A DNA stretch of 64,000 nt, taken from NCBI RefSeq assembly GCF_012396235.1, contig NZ_JAAXPA010000017.1:62001-126000 (forward strand), written 5' to 3'. The stretch comes from Rhodococcus opacus (GTDB lineage: Bacteria; Actinomycetota; Actinomycetes; Mycobacteriales; Mycobacteriaceae). Shown here in pieces: positions 20,592 to 29,331 of this stretch. Positions within the stretch are counted from its first letter, which is position 1. Every line of letters begins with the position of its first letter. Under the pieces are notes generated by a model that searched no databases, had not been told where the DNA came from, and worked only from the letters and a program-made list of their open reading frames with translations. The translations under genes were made by a program, and so were the position numbers.

Positions 20592-23500
20592 TGAAGTACT
20601 TCGCTTCCGGGTGGTGCAGCACGAACGCATCCGTGGACTGCTCGGGATGCAACTGCAATTCCTCGGACAACTTCACACCGATCCGTTCGGGTTCGAGCAG
20701 AGCGACCATCTTCGCGCGGTCCTCCAGGTTGGGGCAGGCACCGTATCCGAAGGAGTAGCGGGCACCGCGGTAGGCGAGGTCGAAGAATCCGGACACCTCG
20801 GACGGGTCCTGCTCGGCCACGTTGTGACCGCCGGGCAGCACGAGTTCCTCGCGGACCCGTTGATGCCAGTACTCGGCCAGCGATTCCGTCAGCTGCACGC
20901 CGATGCCGTGCACCTCGAGGTAGTCGCGGTACGCGTTGGCGGCGAACAGCTCGTTCGCGAAGTCCGCGATCGGCTGCCCCATGGTGACGAGCTGCATCGG
21001 GAACACGTCGACCTGACCGGTCTCCTTCGCCTCGGTGCGGGACCGGACGAAGTCGGCGACGCACAGGAAACGGTCGCGGTGCTGGCGCGGGAACGTGAAC
21101 CGGAAGCGTTCCTCCGCGTCGGGTGTCGGGTCGGTGAGCACGACCACGTCGTCGCCCTCGGACACGGCGGGGAAGTAGCCGTACACGACGGCGGCGTGCG
21201 CGAGGATTCCCTCGGTGCTCAGCCGGTCGAGCCAGTACCGCAGGCGGGGTCGGCCCTCGGTCTCCACCAGTTCCTCGTAGGTGGGACCGTCGCCGGAACG
21301 CTGCCCGCGCAGACCCCACTGCCCGAGGAACAGGGCGCGCTCGTCCAGCAGCCCGGAGTAGTCCGACAGCGAGACGCCCTTGACGATCCGGTTGCCCCAG
21401 AACGGCGGGCTCGGGACGACGATGTCAGTGGCCACGTCGGATCGCTCCGGCACCTCGATCGGGGTCTCGGCCGCCTTGCGCTTCTCCGCGATCCGCTTGG
21501 ACCGCTCGTGCCGTGCCTTCCGTTCGGCCGCCTTCTCGCGGGCCGCGATCGCTTCCGGACTGTCCGGGTCGGGTCCGCCGCCACGCTTGACGGCCATGAT
21601 CTCGTCCATCCGGTGCAGGCCCTCGAACGCGTCACGCGCGTAGCTGACGTCGCCCTCGTACACCTCGGCCAGGTCGTTCTCCACGTAGGAACGGGTCAGC
21701 GCGGCACCGCCGAGGAGGACGGGAAACTTCTCCGCGACACCCTTGGCGTTGAGTTCCTGCAGGTTGTCCTTCATCACCACGGTCGACTTCACGAGCAGCC
21801 CGGACATGCCGATGACGTCGGCCTTCTGCTCGATCGCCGCGTCGAGGATCGTCGCGATCGGCTGCTTGATGCCCAGGTTCACCACGTCGTACCCGTTGTT
21901 GCTCAGGATGATGTCGACGAGGTTCTTGCCGATGTCGTGGACGTCGCCCTTCACGGTGGCGATGACGATGCGGCCCTTGCCGTCCTCGTCGGTGGCCTCC
22001 ATGTGCGGTTCGAGGTATGCCACGGCCGCCTTCATCACCTCGGCGGACTGCAGCACGAACGGCAGCTGCATCTGCCCGGACCCGAAGAGTTCGCCGACGG
22101 TCTTCATGCCGGACAGCAGCGTCTCGTTGATGATCGCGAGCGGCGGCTTCTCCTCCATCGCCGCGGTGAGGTCGTCGTCGAGGCCGTTGCGTTCACCGTC
22201 GACGATGCGGCGTTCCAGCCGCTCGAACAGCGGCAGCGCCGCCAGTTCCTGGGCGCGGGATTCGCGCGCCGACGCCGCGGAGACGCCCTCGAACAGTTCC
22301 ATCAGCTTCTGCAGCGGGTCGTAGCCCTCGCGGCGGCGGTCGTACACCAGGTCGAGGGCCGTTTCCCGCTGTTCGTCGGGGATCCGCGCCATCGGCAGGA
22401 TCTTCGACGCGTGCACGATGGCCGTGTCCAGGCCGGCCTCGGTGCACTCGTGCAGGAACACCGAGTTCAGGACCTGCCGGGCCGCCGGGTTGAGACCGAA
22501 CGAGATGTTGGACACGCCGAGGGTGAAGTGCACCCGCGGATGCCGCTTCTTCAGCTCGCGGATCGCCTCGATCGTTTCGATGCCGTCGCGGCGGACCTCT
22601 TCCTGACCGGTAGAGATCGGGAAGGTCAGCGCGTCGATGATGATGTCGGACTCGTCGAGGCCCCAGTTCACCGTGAGGTCTTCGAGCAGACGCTCGGCGA
22701 TGCGGACCTTGTGCTCCGCGGTGCGCGCCTGGCCCTCCTCGTCGATGGTCAGCGCGACGACGGCGGCGCCGTGCTCCGTGACGAGCCGCATGATCTTCTG
22801 GAACCGCGAGTCCGGTCCGTCGCCGTCCTCGTAGTTGACCGAGTTCACGGCGCACCGGCCGCCGAGGTGCTCGAGGCCGGCCTGCAGGACCGCGGGCTCG
22901 GTGGAGTCGAGCATGATCGGCAGCGTCGACGACGTCGCGAACCGGCTTGCGAGGGCGGCCATGTCGACGGCACCGTCGCGTCCGACGTAGTCGACGTTGA
23001 GGTCGAGCATGTGGGCGCCGTCGCGGGTCTGGTCCTTCGCGATGTCGAGGCACTTCTGATAGTCCTCGGCGATCATCGCCTCACGAAATGCCTTGGAGCC
23101 GTTGGTGTTCGTGCGTTCACCGATCATCAGGATGCTGGCGTCCTGCTGGAACGGCACCGCCGTGTACAGCGAGGACGTCCCCGACTCGTGCACCGGGTTC
23201 CGCTCGGCCTTCTCGACCAGGCGGACCGCTTCGGCCACCTGCCGGATGTGCTCCGGGGTGGTGCCGCAGCAGCCGCCGACCAGACCGAGACCGAACTCGG
23301 TGACGAAACCGCTGAGCGCCTCGGCGAGCTCCTCCGCGGTGAGCGGGTACTCGGCGCCGTTCGGGCCGAGCTGCGGCAGTCCGGCGTTGGGCATCACCGA
23401 CACCGGGAGAGAGCTGTACTTGGACAGGTGGCGGAGATGTTCGCTCATCTCGGCGGGTCCGGTCGCACAGTTGAGGCCGATCATGTCGATACCGAGCGGC

Positions 23501-24153
23501 TCGAGCGCGGTCAGCGCGGCACCGATCTCGCTGCCGAGGAGCATCGTGCCGGTGGTCTCGACCGTGACGTGGGTGATGATCGGCAGCCGCGACCCCAGCG
23601 TCTCCATCGCCCGCTGACTGCCGAGGATGGCGGCCTTCACCTGCAACAGGTCCTGGCAGGTCTCGACGAGGATCGCGTCCGCTCCCCCGTCGATCATGCC
23701 CATCGCAGCCTCCGCGTAGGCGTCGCGGAGGACCGCGAACGGCGCGTGGCCCAGCGTCGGCAGCTTGGTTCCGGGTCCCATCGAGCCGAGGACGAAGCGG
23801 CCCATGCCGTCGCGTCCGGGCCCCATCTCGTCGGCCACGTCACGCGCCAGCCGGGTGCCCTTCTCGGCCAGTTCCCGGATGCGGTCCGAAATGTCGTAAT
23901 CGGCGAGGTTGGGTAGGTTGCACCCGAACGTGTTGGTCTCGACGGCGTCCGCCCCGGCCTCGAAGTACGCGCGGTGGATGTCTTTCAGCACGTCAGGGCG
24001 GGTGTCGTTGAGGATTTCGTTGCAGCCTTCGAGCCCGAGGAAGTCGTCGAGCGTGAGGTCCGCGGCCTGCAACATGGTGCCCATGGCTCCGTCGCCGATG
24101 ACAACGCGCTGGTTCAACGCATCGAGCAGGGCAGAGTGAAATGGCGCAGACAT
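20584..24153 (-). CDS. metH: Cobalamin-dependent methionine synthase MetH
   Basis: MetH transfers the methyl group of 5-methyltetrahydrofolate to homocysteine through cobalamin. At 1189 residues it has all four modules: a homocysteine domain with the zinc cysteines (GLNCATGPAEM and GGCCGTTPEHI), the pterin-binding domain (MIGERTNTNGSKAFRE, LDLNVDYVGRDG), the B12 domain with the His-on motif GDVHDIGKNLV (about residue 735), and the C-terminal SAM reactivation domain. The ATG at 24153 gives the standard N-terminus MSAPFHSALLDALNQRVVIGDG... The gene starts seven bases after a -10 element, leaving no room for a cobalamin riboswitch. Confidence 0.97.
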   Translation of the reverse strand: MSAPFHSALLDALNQRVVIGDGAMGTMLQAADLTLDDFLGLEGCNEILNDTRPDVLKDIHRAYFEAGADAVETNTFGCNLPNLADYDISDRIRELAEKGTRLARDVADEMGPGRDGMGRFVLGSMGPGTKLPTLGHAPFAVLRDAYAEAAMGMIDGGADAILVETCQDLLQVKAAILGSQRAMETLGSRLPIITHVTVETTGTMLLGSEIGAALTALEPLGIDMIGLNCATGPAEMSEHLRHLSKYSSLPVSVMPNAGLPQLGPNGAEYPLTAEELAEALSGFVTEFGLGLVGGCCGTTPEHIRQVAEAVRLVEKAERNPVHESGTSSLYTAVPFQQDASILMIGERTNTNGSKAFREAMIAEDYQKCLDIAKDQTRDGAHMLDLNVDYVGRDGAVDMAALASRFATSSTLPIMLDSTEPAVLQAGLEHLGGRCAVNSVNYEDGDGPDSRFQKIMRLVTEHGAAVVALTIDEEGQARTAEHKVRIAERLLEDLTVNWGLDESDIIIDALTFPISTGQEEVRRDGIETIEAIRELKKRHPRVHFTLGVSNISFGLNPAARQVLNSVFLHECTEAGLDTAIVHASKILPMARIPDEQRETALDLVYDRRREGYDPLQKLMELFEGVSAASARESRAQELAALPLFERLERRIVDGERNGLDDDLTAAMEEKPPLAIINETLLSGMKTVGELFGSGQMQLPFVLQSAEVMKAAVAYLEPHMEATDEDGKGRIVIATVKGDVHDIGKNLVDIILSNNGYDVVNLGIKQPIATILDAAIEQKADVIGMSGLLVKSTVVMKDNLQELNAKGVAEKFPVLLGGAALTRSYVENDLAEVYEGDVSYARDAFEGLHRMDEIMAVKRGGGPDPDSPEAIAAREKAAERKARHERSKRIAEKRKAAETPIEVPERSDVATDIVVPSPPFWGNRIVKGVSLSDYSGLLDERALFLGQWGLRGQRSGDGPTYEELVETEGRPRLRYWLDRLSTEGILAHAAVVYGYFPAVSEGDDVVVLTDPTPDAEERFRFTFPRQHRDRFLCVADFVRSRTEAKETGQVDVFPMQLVTMGQPIADFANELFAANAYRDYLEVHGIGVQLTESLAEYWHQRVREELVLPGGHNVAEQDPSEVSGFFDLAYRGARYSFGYGACPNLEDRAKMVALLEPERIGVKLSEELQLHPEQSTDAFVLHHPEAKYFNV

Positions 24154-24160
24154 GCCGTCC

Positions 24161-24166
24161 AGACTA
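24161..24166 (-). promoter_or_regulatory. -10 element TAGTCT for metH (leaderless)
   Basis: TAGTCT on the minus strand, 7 bases, then the ATG of metH at 24153. Confidence 0.6.
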
Positions 24167-24192
24167 GTGGGCGCGCGAACCAATGCTGGCCG

Positions 24193-24198
24193 TAGGCT
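24193..24198 (+). promoter_or_regulatory. -10 element TAGGCT for the PAC2 gene (leaderless)
   Basis: TAGGCT, exactly 6 bases, then GTG at 24205. It is 27 bases from the opposing metH -10 element. Confidence 0.65.
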
Positions 24199-24204
24199 GG
24201 GTGG

Positions 24205-25146
24205 GTGAGTTCCAGTGAGTTCCCCGTCACGCCTGCGGGCCGCGCCGACGACACCCCCGACACCGCGGATGCCGGTGCGGCGGACAGTGGCGTGCCCGTA
24301 CTTCGTGACCCTGTCCTCGTCGCCGCCTTCGAGGGCTGGAACGACGCCGGCGACGCCGCGAGCGGAGCCGTCGAGCACCTCGAGTTGACCTGGGACGCCC
24401 AGCCGCTCGCCGAGCTGGACTCCGAGGAATACTACGACTACCAGGTCAATCGACCCACGGTGCGGCAGGTCGACGGTGTCACCCGGGAGATCGTGTGGCC
24501 CGCCACCCGCCTGTCGGTGTGCTCGCCTCCCGGCAGCGACCGCGACGTGGTTCTGCTGCGCGGGATCGAACCGAACATGCGCTGGCGCAGCTTCTGCGAG
24601 GACCTCCTCGAGCTGATCGATCAGCTGCAGATCAACACCGTGGTGATCCTCGGGGCACTGCTCGCGGACACCCCGCACACGCGGCCGGTCCCGGTGACGG
24701 GCAGCGCGTACAGCAGCGAGGCCGCCGAGCGGTTCAAGCTCGAACAGACCCGCTACGAGGGGCCGACCGGGATCACCGGGGTGCTGCAGGACGCGTGCGT
24801 CCGAGCCGGTGTGCCTGCCGTGTCGTTCTGGGCGGCCGTGCCCCACTATGTGTCCCAGCCGCCGAATCCGAAGGCCACGGTGGCGCTGCTGCAACGCGTC
24901 GAGGATGTCCTGGACATCGAGGTGCCCCTCGGGGAACTCCCGGCCCAGGCCGACGACTGGCAGGAAGCGGTCACCGAGATGACCGCGGACGACGAGGAGA
25001 TCGGCGAGTACGTCCGCTCACTCGAGGAGCGCGGCGACGCCGAGACCGACATCTCCGACGCCATCTCGAAGATCGACGGTGACGCGCTGGCGGCCGAGTT
25101 CGAGCGGTATCTCCGCAGGCGTGGGCCCGGCAGCTTCGGGCTGTGA
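24205..25146 (+). CDS. PAC2-family protein
   Basis: The 313-residue protein belongs to the PAC2 (proteasome assembly chaperone 2) fold family, common in actinobacteria: DPVLVAAFEGWNDAGDAASGA, EEYYDYQVNRPTVR, LLRGIEPNMRWRSFCEDLLEL, VVILGALLADTPHTRPVPVTG and FWAAVPHYVSQPPNPKATVALL. The C-terminal third is acidic and probably helical. In eukaryotes PAC2 assembles 20S alpha rings; the bacterial role is not established, though Rhodococcus does own a proteasome about 11 kb away. It begins with GTG, is divergent from metH, and overlaps the following MFS gene by four bases. Confidence 0.82.
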   Translation: MSSSEFPVTPAGRADDTPDTADAGAADSGVPVLRDPVLVAAFEGWNDAGDAASGAVEHLELTWDAQPLAELDSEEYYDYQVNRPTVRQVDGVTREIVWPATRLSVCSPPGSDRDVVLLRGIEPNMRWRSFCEDLLELIDQLQINTVVILGALLADTPHTRPVPVTGSAYSSEAAERFKLEQTRYEGPTGITGVLQDACVRAGVPAVSFWAAVPHYVSQPPNPKATVALLQRVEDVLDIEVPLGELPAQADDWQEAVTEMTADDEEIGEYVRSLEERGDAETDISDAISKIDGDALAAEFERYLRRRGPGSFGL

Positions 25147-26294
25147 CGAAGAACTCATCCGAGTCGCTTCGTTCCTCGCTCCAGCGCACGGCGCTCTACG
25201 CCGGCGGTTTCCTCGGTCCGTTCGGCGGCGGGGTCGTCGCCTCGATCCTTCCCGAGATCGGTGACGACCTCGGCGTGAGTGCGTCCGCCGCGGCCGGCTC
25301 GCTGACCGCGTACCTGCTGCCGTTCGCGTTGCTGATGCTGGTATCGGGCACGCTGGGCGCCCGGTGGGGGCAGACGCGGACCGTGCGGATCGCGTACGGC
25401 GTCTACCTGCTGTCGTCGCTGGCGTGTTTCGTGGCGCCGACGCTGCCGCTCTTTCTCGGCGCCCGTGTGCTCCAGGGGTGTTCGAACTCGTTCACGACGC
25501 CGCTGCTGCTGGCGGCGCTCGCCGCCTCGACTCCGAAGAAACATCTCGGCCGGGCACTGGGAATCTTCGGCGCCTTCCAAGCCGCGGGACAGTCGAGCGC
25601 GCCGCTCGTCGGCGGGCTCGCGGCGGAGGTCGACTGGCGTCTCGCATTCCTCGTCATCGCCCTCGTCGCCGCGGTGCTGGGTCTGATCGGTGTTCCCGAC
25701 AGTGCTCCCGCCGAGCCGGGGGCACCGCGCCCGCGACTGCGCGACGCCCTCACCCCGTCGGTGCTGAGAATCGGGGCGGTCGCACTCCTCGGCTGGGGTG
25801 CGCTCGGTGGGCTGAGCTTCCTGGTCGCGTTCCGCGCCGAGGACGCCTTCGGGCTGAGCCCGACCCAGCGTGGGCTGCTGCTCACGGGGTTCGGCGTCGC
25901 CGGCATCCTCACCGCACGCTTCGTCGGCGGTGTCATCGACAAGATCGGGGCCCGGGCGGCCGTCCTGATCGGCGCGTTCGGCGGCGCGATTCTCGTCGCG
26001 GCCACCGGGACCGTGTCCCTCCTCGCGGTCGCGGCCGTGGCGTGGTTCGCGGCCGGAATCGCCGGTCAGTTCATCCTGGTGGGGGTCAACGCCGCCGTGC
26101 TGGGTTCGCCGGGCCCGAACCGGGGCGGCGCGGTATCCGTCGTGCAGGCGCTGCGATTCATGGGCAACGCGCTCGCCCCGATCACCCTCACCCCGGTGTA
26201 TTCGGTGTCGCCCGCGGCCGGTTTCCTGCTGCCCGCCCTGCTCCTCGCCGTGCTGGCCCCGCTGCTCATGCCCCGCGACCGCGCACCTGCCTGA
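25143..26294 (+). CDS. MFS transporter
   Basis: A 383-residue major facilitator with about 12 hydrophobic segments. The loop between helices 2 and 3 reads GTLGARWGQTR, the MFS motif A (GxLaDrxGrr), followed by RVLQGCSNSFTTPL in helix 4. It is smaller than average and has a short central loop (APAEPGAPRPRLRDAL). Its substrate is unknown; drug or metabolite efflux is the usual role. The GTG overlaps the PAC2 stop (GTGA), so the two are co-translated, a surprising pairing functionally. Confidence 0.82.
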   Translation: MTKNSSESLRSSLQRTALYAGGFLGPFGGGVVASILPEIGDDLGVSASAAAGSLTAYLLPFALLMLVSGTLGARWGQTRTVRIAYGVYLLSSLACFVAPTLPLFLGARVLQGCSNSFTTPLLLAALAASTPKKHLGRALGIFGAFQAAGQSSAPLVGGLAAEVDWRLAFLVIALVAAVLGLIGVPDSAPAEPGAPRPRLRDALTPSVLRIGAVALLGWGALGGLSFLVAFRAEDAFGLSPTQRGLLLTGFGVAGILTARFVGGVIDKIGARAAVLIGAFGGAILVAATGTVSLLAVAAVAWFAAGIAGQFILVGVNAAVLGSPGPNRGGAVSVVQALRFMGNALAPITLTPVYSVSPAAGFLLPALLLAVLAPLLMPRDRAPA

Positions 26295-26334
26295 CACGAC
26301 TTCCGGGAGGGCTGTGAGGTGTTCCTGATTCCCA

Positions 26335-26358
26335 CGTAACGTGCTCGCAGCCGTTACG
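26335..26358 (+). promoter_or_regulatory. Inverted repeat upstream of nirB
   Basis: CGTAACG and CGTTACG form a perfect 7-base inverted repeat separated by 10 bases, 27 bases upstream of the nirB start. It looks like an operator for a dimeric regulator. The spacing does not fit the usual GlnR box. Confidence 0.5.
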
Positions 26359-26384
26359 ACACTCCCGGGGCGGAGCCTCGACGC

Positions 26385-28880
26385 ATGGCCAACACACCGA
26401 GTTCGAGCAAGCTGCTGGTCGTCGGCAACGGTATGGCCGGCGCACGCACCGTCGAGGAGATCCTGAACCGTGGCGGCGGCGAGCGTTTCGAGATCACCAT
26501 GATCGGCGACGAGCCCTACGGCAACTACAACCGGATCATGCTCTCGCACGTGCTGTCCGGGGAGGCGGCCGTCGACGACGAGGACCTGATCCTCAATCCC
26601 ATGGGCTGGTACACCGCCAACGGCGTCAAACTCCACGCCGGCGACCGCGCGGTCGCACTCGACCGGTTCGCGAAGACCGTCACGTGTGAGAGCGGCCGCG
26701 TCGTCGATTACGACGTCCTCATCATCGCCACGGGAAGCAACACGTTCTTCCCCAACATGGACGGACTGCGCGAGCACGACGGGCGCCTGGCCCGCGGGGT
26801 GTTCGGCTTCCGGAACATCGCCGACACCAACGGCATGCTGCAGATGGCGCAGGCCCGCGACGACGTGTCCGCGGTGGTGATCGGCGGCGGTCTGCTCGGC
26901 CTGGAAGCCGCGTACGGGCTGCGCACTCAGGGTCTCACCGTCAACGTGGTGCACTCCCCCGGGCACCTGATGAACCAGCAGCTCGACGAACGCGGCGGCA
27001 GTGTCCTGCGCGCCGAGATCGAGAAACTCGGTGTCGGCGTCCACACCTCGATGCGGACCACCGCCGTGCTGCGCGACGACGCGGGCCTCGTGACCGGGGT
27101 GTCGTTCGTCGACGGCTCCACCCTGGACGCCGACATGGTCGTCGTCACCGCCGGAATCCGGCCCAACACCGAACTCGCGCGGGCCGCCGGGCTCGTGGTC
27201 GAACGCGGCGTCGTGGTGGACGACCAGATGCGCTGCGAGGACGAGGGTTCCGTGTACGCCGTCGGCGAGTGCGCACAGCACCGTGGGGAGACCTACGGCC
27301 TCGTCGCCCCGGTGTGGGAGCAGTCGGTCATCCTCGCCGAAGTCCTCACCGGCTCCAATCCCGAAGCGACGTACATCGGTTCGCGCACCACCACCAAACT
27401 GAAGGTCGCCGGCGTCGACGTGGCCGCGATGGGCGTCAAGGGACCGGAGACGGCGGACGACGAGTTCGTCCAGTACTACGAACCGCGCAGCGGCACGTAC
27501 AAGAGCCTCGTAGTCCGAGACGGCAAGCTGATCGGCGCCACCCTGATGGGCGACATCAGCAAGGCCGGTTTCCTCACGCAGGCGTTCGACGGCAAAGTGC
27601 CGCTGCCCGAGGAGCGGATCAGCATGCTCTTCGACGTCGGAGCCCCGAGCGCCGCGACGAGTGTCGCCGATCTCCCCGACGACCTGCAGGTGTGCAACTG
27701 CAACGGTGTGAGCAAGGGCGATCTGGTGGCGTGCGTCCATTCCGGTGCCAAGACACTCACCGACGTCTGCGCCCAGACCCGGGCAGGCAAGGGCTGCGGC
27801 TCGTGCAAGGGTCTCGTCGCCGACATCGTGGCCTGCGCCGCGGGCGGCGAACTCGAGGCCGACCCCTCCGCAGACTGGTATGTGCCCTGCATCCCGATGA
27901 CGAAGCCCGAACTCATCGCGACCATCCGGGAACGCGATCTCCGCGCCGTGTCCCAGGTGTTCGCCGAGCTCGCGACGGACGCGAAGGAGGACGCGTCCGC
28001 GAAGATGCCCCTGGCCTCGCTGCTCCGCACCATCTGGGGACCCGACTGGGTGGACGAGCGCGGCGCGCTGTTCATCAACGACCGCGTGCACGCCAACATC
28101 CAGCGCGACGGCACGTTCTCGGTGGTCCCGCAGATGAAGGGCGGCGTCACCACGCCGGAGCAACTCCGCAAGATCGCCGACGTTGCCGACAAGTACGGCG
28201 TGCCGCTCGTGAAGGTCACTGGCGGGCAGCGCATCGACCTGCTCGGCATCAAGAAGGAGGATCTACCCAAGGTGTGGGGTGACCTCGACATGCCGTCCGG
28301 GTTCGCCTACGGCAAGAGCATGCGCACGGTGAAGACGTGCGTCGGAACCGATTTCTGCCGCTACGGTCTCGGCGATTCGACCAGCCTCGGCATCGCGCTC
28401 GAGGAGCGGTTCCAGGGCCTGGAGACGCCCGCGAAACTGAAACTCGCGGTCGCCGGGTGCCCACGCAACTGCTCGGAGGCCCTGTGCAAGGACTTCGGTG
28501 TGGTCGCGGTCGGCGACGGCCGGTGGGAAATCTACGTCGGCGGCGCCGCCGGAGCGCACATCCGCAAGGGCGATCTGCTGGCCACGGTCGAATCACCGGA
28601 CGCCGTAGTGGAACTCGGCGGACGGTTCATCCAGTACTACCGCGAGAACGCGAAATGGCTCGAGCGCACGTACGACTTCGTGCCGCGGATGGGACTCGAA
28701 CATCTTCAGGCGCTACTGGTCCGAGACGAGGAGGACATCGTGACGGGATTGGACGAGCGGATCCAGACGGCGGTGGACGGCTACCGGGATCCCTGGAAGG
28801 AGCGCAGCGCGCCGAAATCGCCCGCACAGTTCGCTCCGTCGCTCCCGCTGCTGCCGCTTCCCCAGGTGCCGGTCCGATGA
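26385..28880 (+). CDS. nirB: Assimilatory nitrite reductase [NAD(P)H] large subunit NirB
   Basis: NirB reduces nitrite to ammonium in the cytoplasm. The 831-residue protein has an FAD/NAD(P)H oxidoreductase half (VVGNGMAGARTVEEIL at about residues 10-25; VVIGGGLLGLEAAYGLRTQG), a BFD-like [2Fe-2S] domain (Cys437 and Cys439, and the later GKGCGSCKG), and ferredoxin/sulfite-reductase repeats ending in the siroheme-[4Fe-4S] ligands Cys652-x5-Cys658 and Cys692-x3-Cys696. All cofactor cysteines are present, so it should be active. It is followed by nirD with a four-base overlap. No nitrate reductase or transporter is in view. Confidence 0.96.
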   Translation: MANTPSSSKLLVVGNGMAGARTVEEILNRGGGERFEITMIGDEPYGNYNRIMLSHVLSGEAAVDDEDLILNPMGWYTANGVKLHAGDRAVALDRFAKTVTCESGRVVDYDVLIIATGSNTFFPNMDGLREHDGRLARGVFGFRNIADTNGMLQMAQARDDVSAVVIGGGLLGLEAAYGLRTQGLTVNVVHSPGHLMNQQLDERGGSVLRAEIEKLGVGVHTSMRTTAVLRDDAGLVTGVSFVDGSTLDADMVVVTAGIRPNTELARAAGLVVERGVVVDDQMRCEDEGSVYAVGECAQHRGETYGLVAPVWEQSVILAEVLTGSNPEATYIGSRTTTKLKVAGVDVAAMGVKGPETADDEFVQYYEPRSGTYKSLVVRDGKLIGATLMGDISKAGFLTQAFDGKVPLPEERISMLFDVGAPSAATSVADLPDDLQVCNCNGVSKGDLVACVHSGAKTLTDVCAQTRAGKGCGSCKGLVADIVACAAGGELEADPSADWYVPCIPMTKPELIATIRERDLRAVSQVFAELATDAKEDASAKMPLASLLRTIWGPDWVDERGALFINDRVHANIQRDGTFSVVPQMKGGVTTPEQLRKIADVADKYGVPLVKVTGGQRIDLLGIKKEDLPKVWGDLDMPSGFAYGKSMRTVKTCVGTDFCRYGLGDSTSLGIALEERFQGLETPAKLKLAVAGCPRNCSEALCKDFGVVAVGDGRWEIYVGGAAGAHIRKGDLLATVESPDAVVELGGRFIQYYRENAKWLERTYDFVPRMGLEHLQALLVRDEEDIVTGLDERIQTAVDGYRDPWKERSAPKSPAQFAPSLPLLPLPQVPVR

Positions 28881-29203
28881 CCGCCCTGGTCGAGGGGCCT
28901 TCCGAGGTCGCGGTGGGGCCGGTCAGCGACCTGACGCCGGGCGAAGGCCGGACGTACGTCGTGCAGAACCGTCAGGTGGCCGTGTTCCTGTTGTCGGACG
29001 GCACCGTTCGGGCGATGGATGCGGTGTGCCCGCACAAGGGCGGCCCCCTCGCCGACGGACAGATCGACGCCGCCGGCGTGACGTGCCCGCTCCACCAGTA
29101 CGCGTTCGCCTTCGACACGGGCGCCTGCGCATCCGAGGGTGTGGGCTCGGTCCGCACCTACGCCGCCTCGGTTCGCGAGGGGTCGGTCGTCGTGCACGTG
29201 TGA
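28877..29203 (+). CDS. nirD: Nitrite reductase small subunit NirD (Rieske type)
   Basis: NirD is the small partner of NirB. The 108-residue protein is a Rieske-fold domain and keeps both cluster-binding motifs, AVCPHKGGPL and VTCPLHQYAF, so it may bind a [2Fe-2S] cluster. The ATG at 28877 overlaps the nirB stop (ATGA); the long reading frame upstream is only a shadow of nirB. Confidence 0.93.
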   Translation: MTALVEGPSEVAVGPVSDLTPGEGRTYVVQNRQVAVFLLSDGTVRAMDAVCPHKGGPLADGQIDAAGVTCPLHQYAFAFDTGACASEGVGSVRTYAASVREGSVVVHV

Positions 29204-29307
29204 CTGGCCATTCACGAGCGCTCTGCCCTGATACGGCGTGCCTTTCGGGAAAGTCTCGGCACCGCTGTCATCATGAGCTCAATGCTGCAGCTGAAGGGGC
29301 GCGTCGC

Positions 29308-29331
29308 ATGGACAGATCGCTGGTCGAGTGA
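29308..29331 (+). CDS. Possible 7-codon leader peptide coupled to the acyltransferase
   Basis: GAAGGGG sits eight bases before an ATG that encodes only MDRSLVE and then stops. Its TGA overlaps the GTG start of the next gene (GTGA). The ribosome-binding site therefore fits the mini-ORF better than the acyltransferase itself, suggesting translational coupling. This is a sequence observation only. Confidence 0.35.
   Translation: MDRSLVE

Noticed and set aside
19951-23916. A 1321-codon open frame on the plus strand opposite metH
   Set aside because: It is antisense to a clear metH on the minus strand and its translation is Arg/Val-rich without known domains. High GC leaves long stop-free antisense frames.
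24154-24204. Cobalamin riboswitch before metH
   Set aside because: Only 51 bases separate metH from the divergent gene and a -10 element is seven bases before the ATG, leaving no room for a riboswitch.
26335-26358. Classical GlnR box at nirB
   Set aside because: GlnR half-sites are directly repeated at about 11-base spacing; here there is an inverted repeat with 10 bases between arms.
25155-28163. A 1002-codon minus-strand frame
   Set aside because: It lies opposite the MFS gene and nirB, both of which have full domain support; the antisense product is low-complexity.
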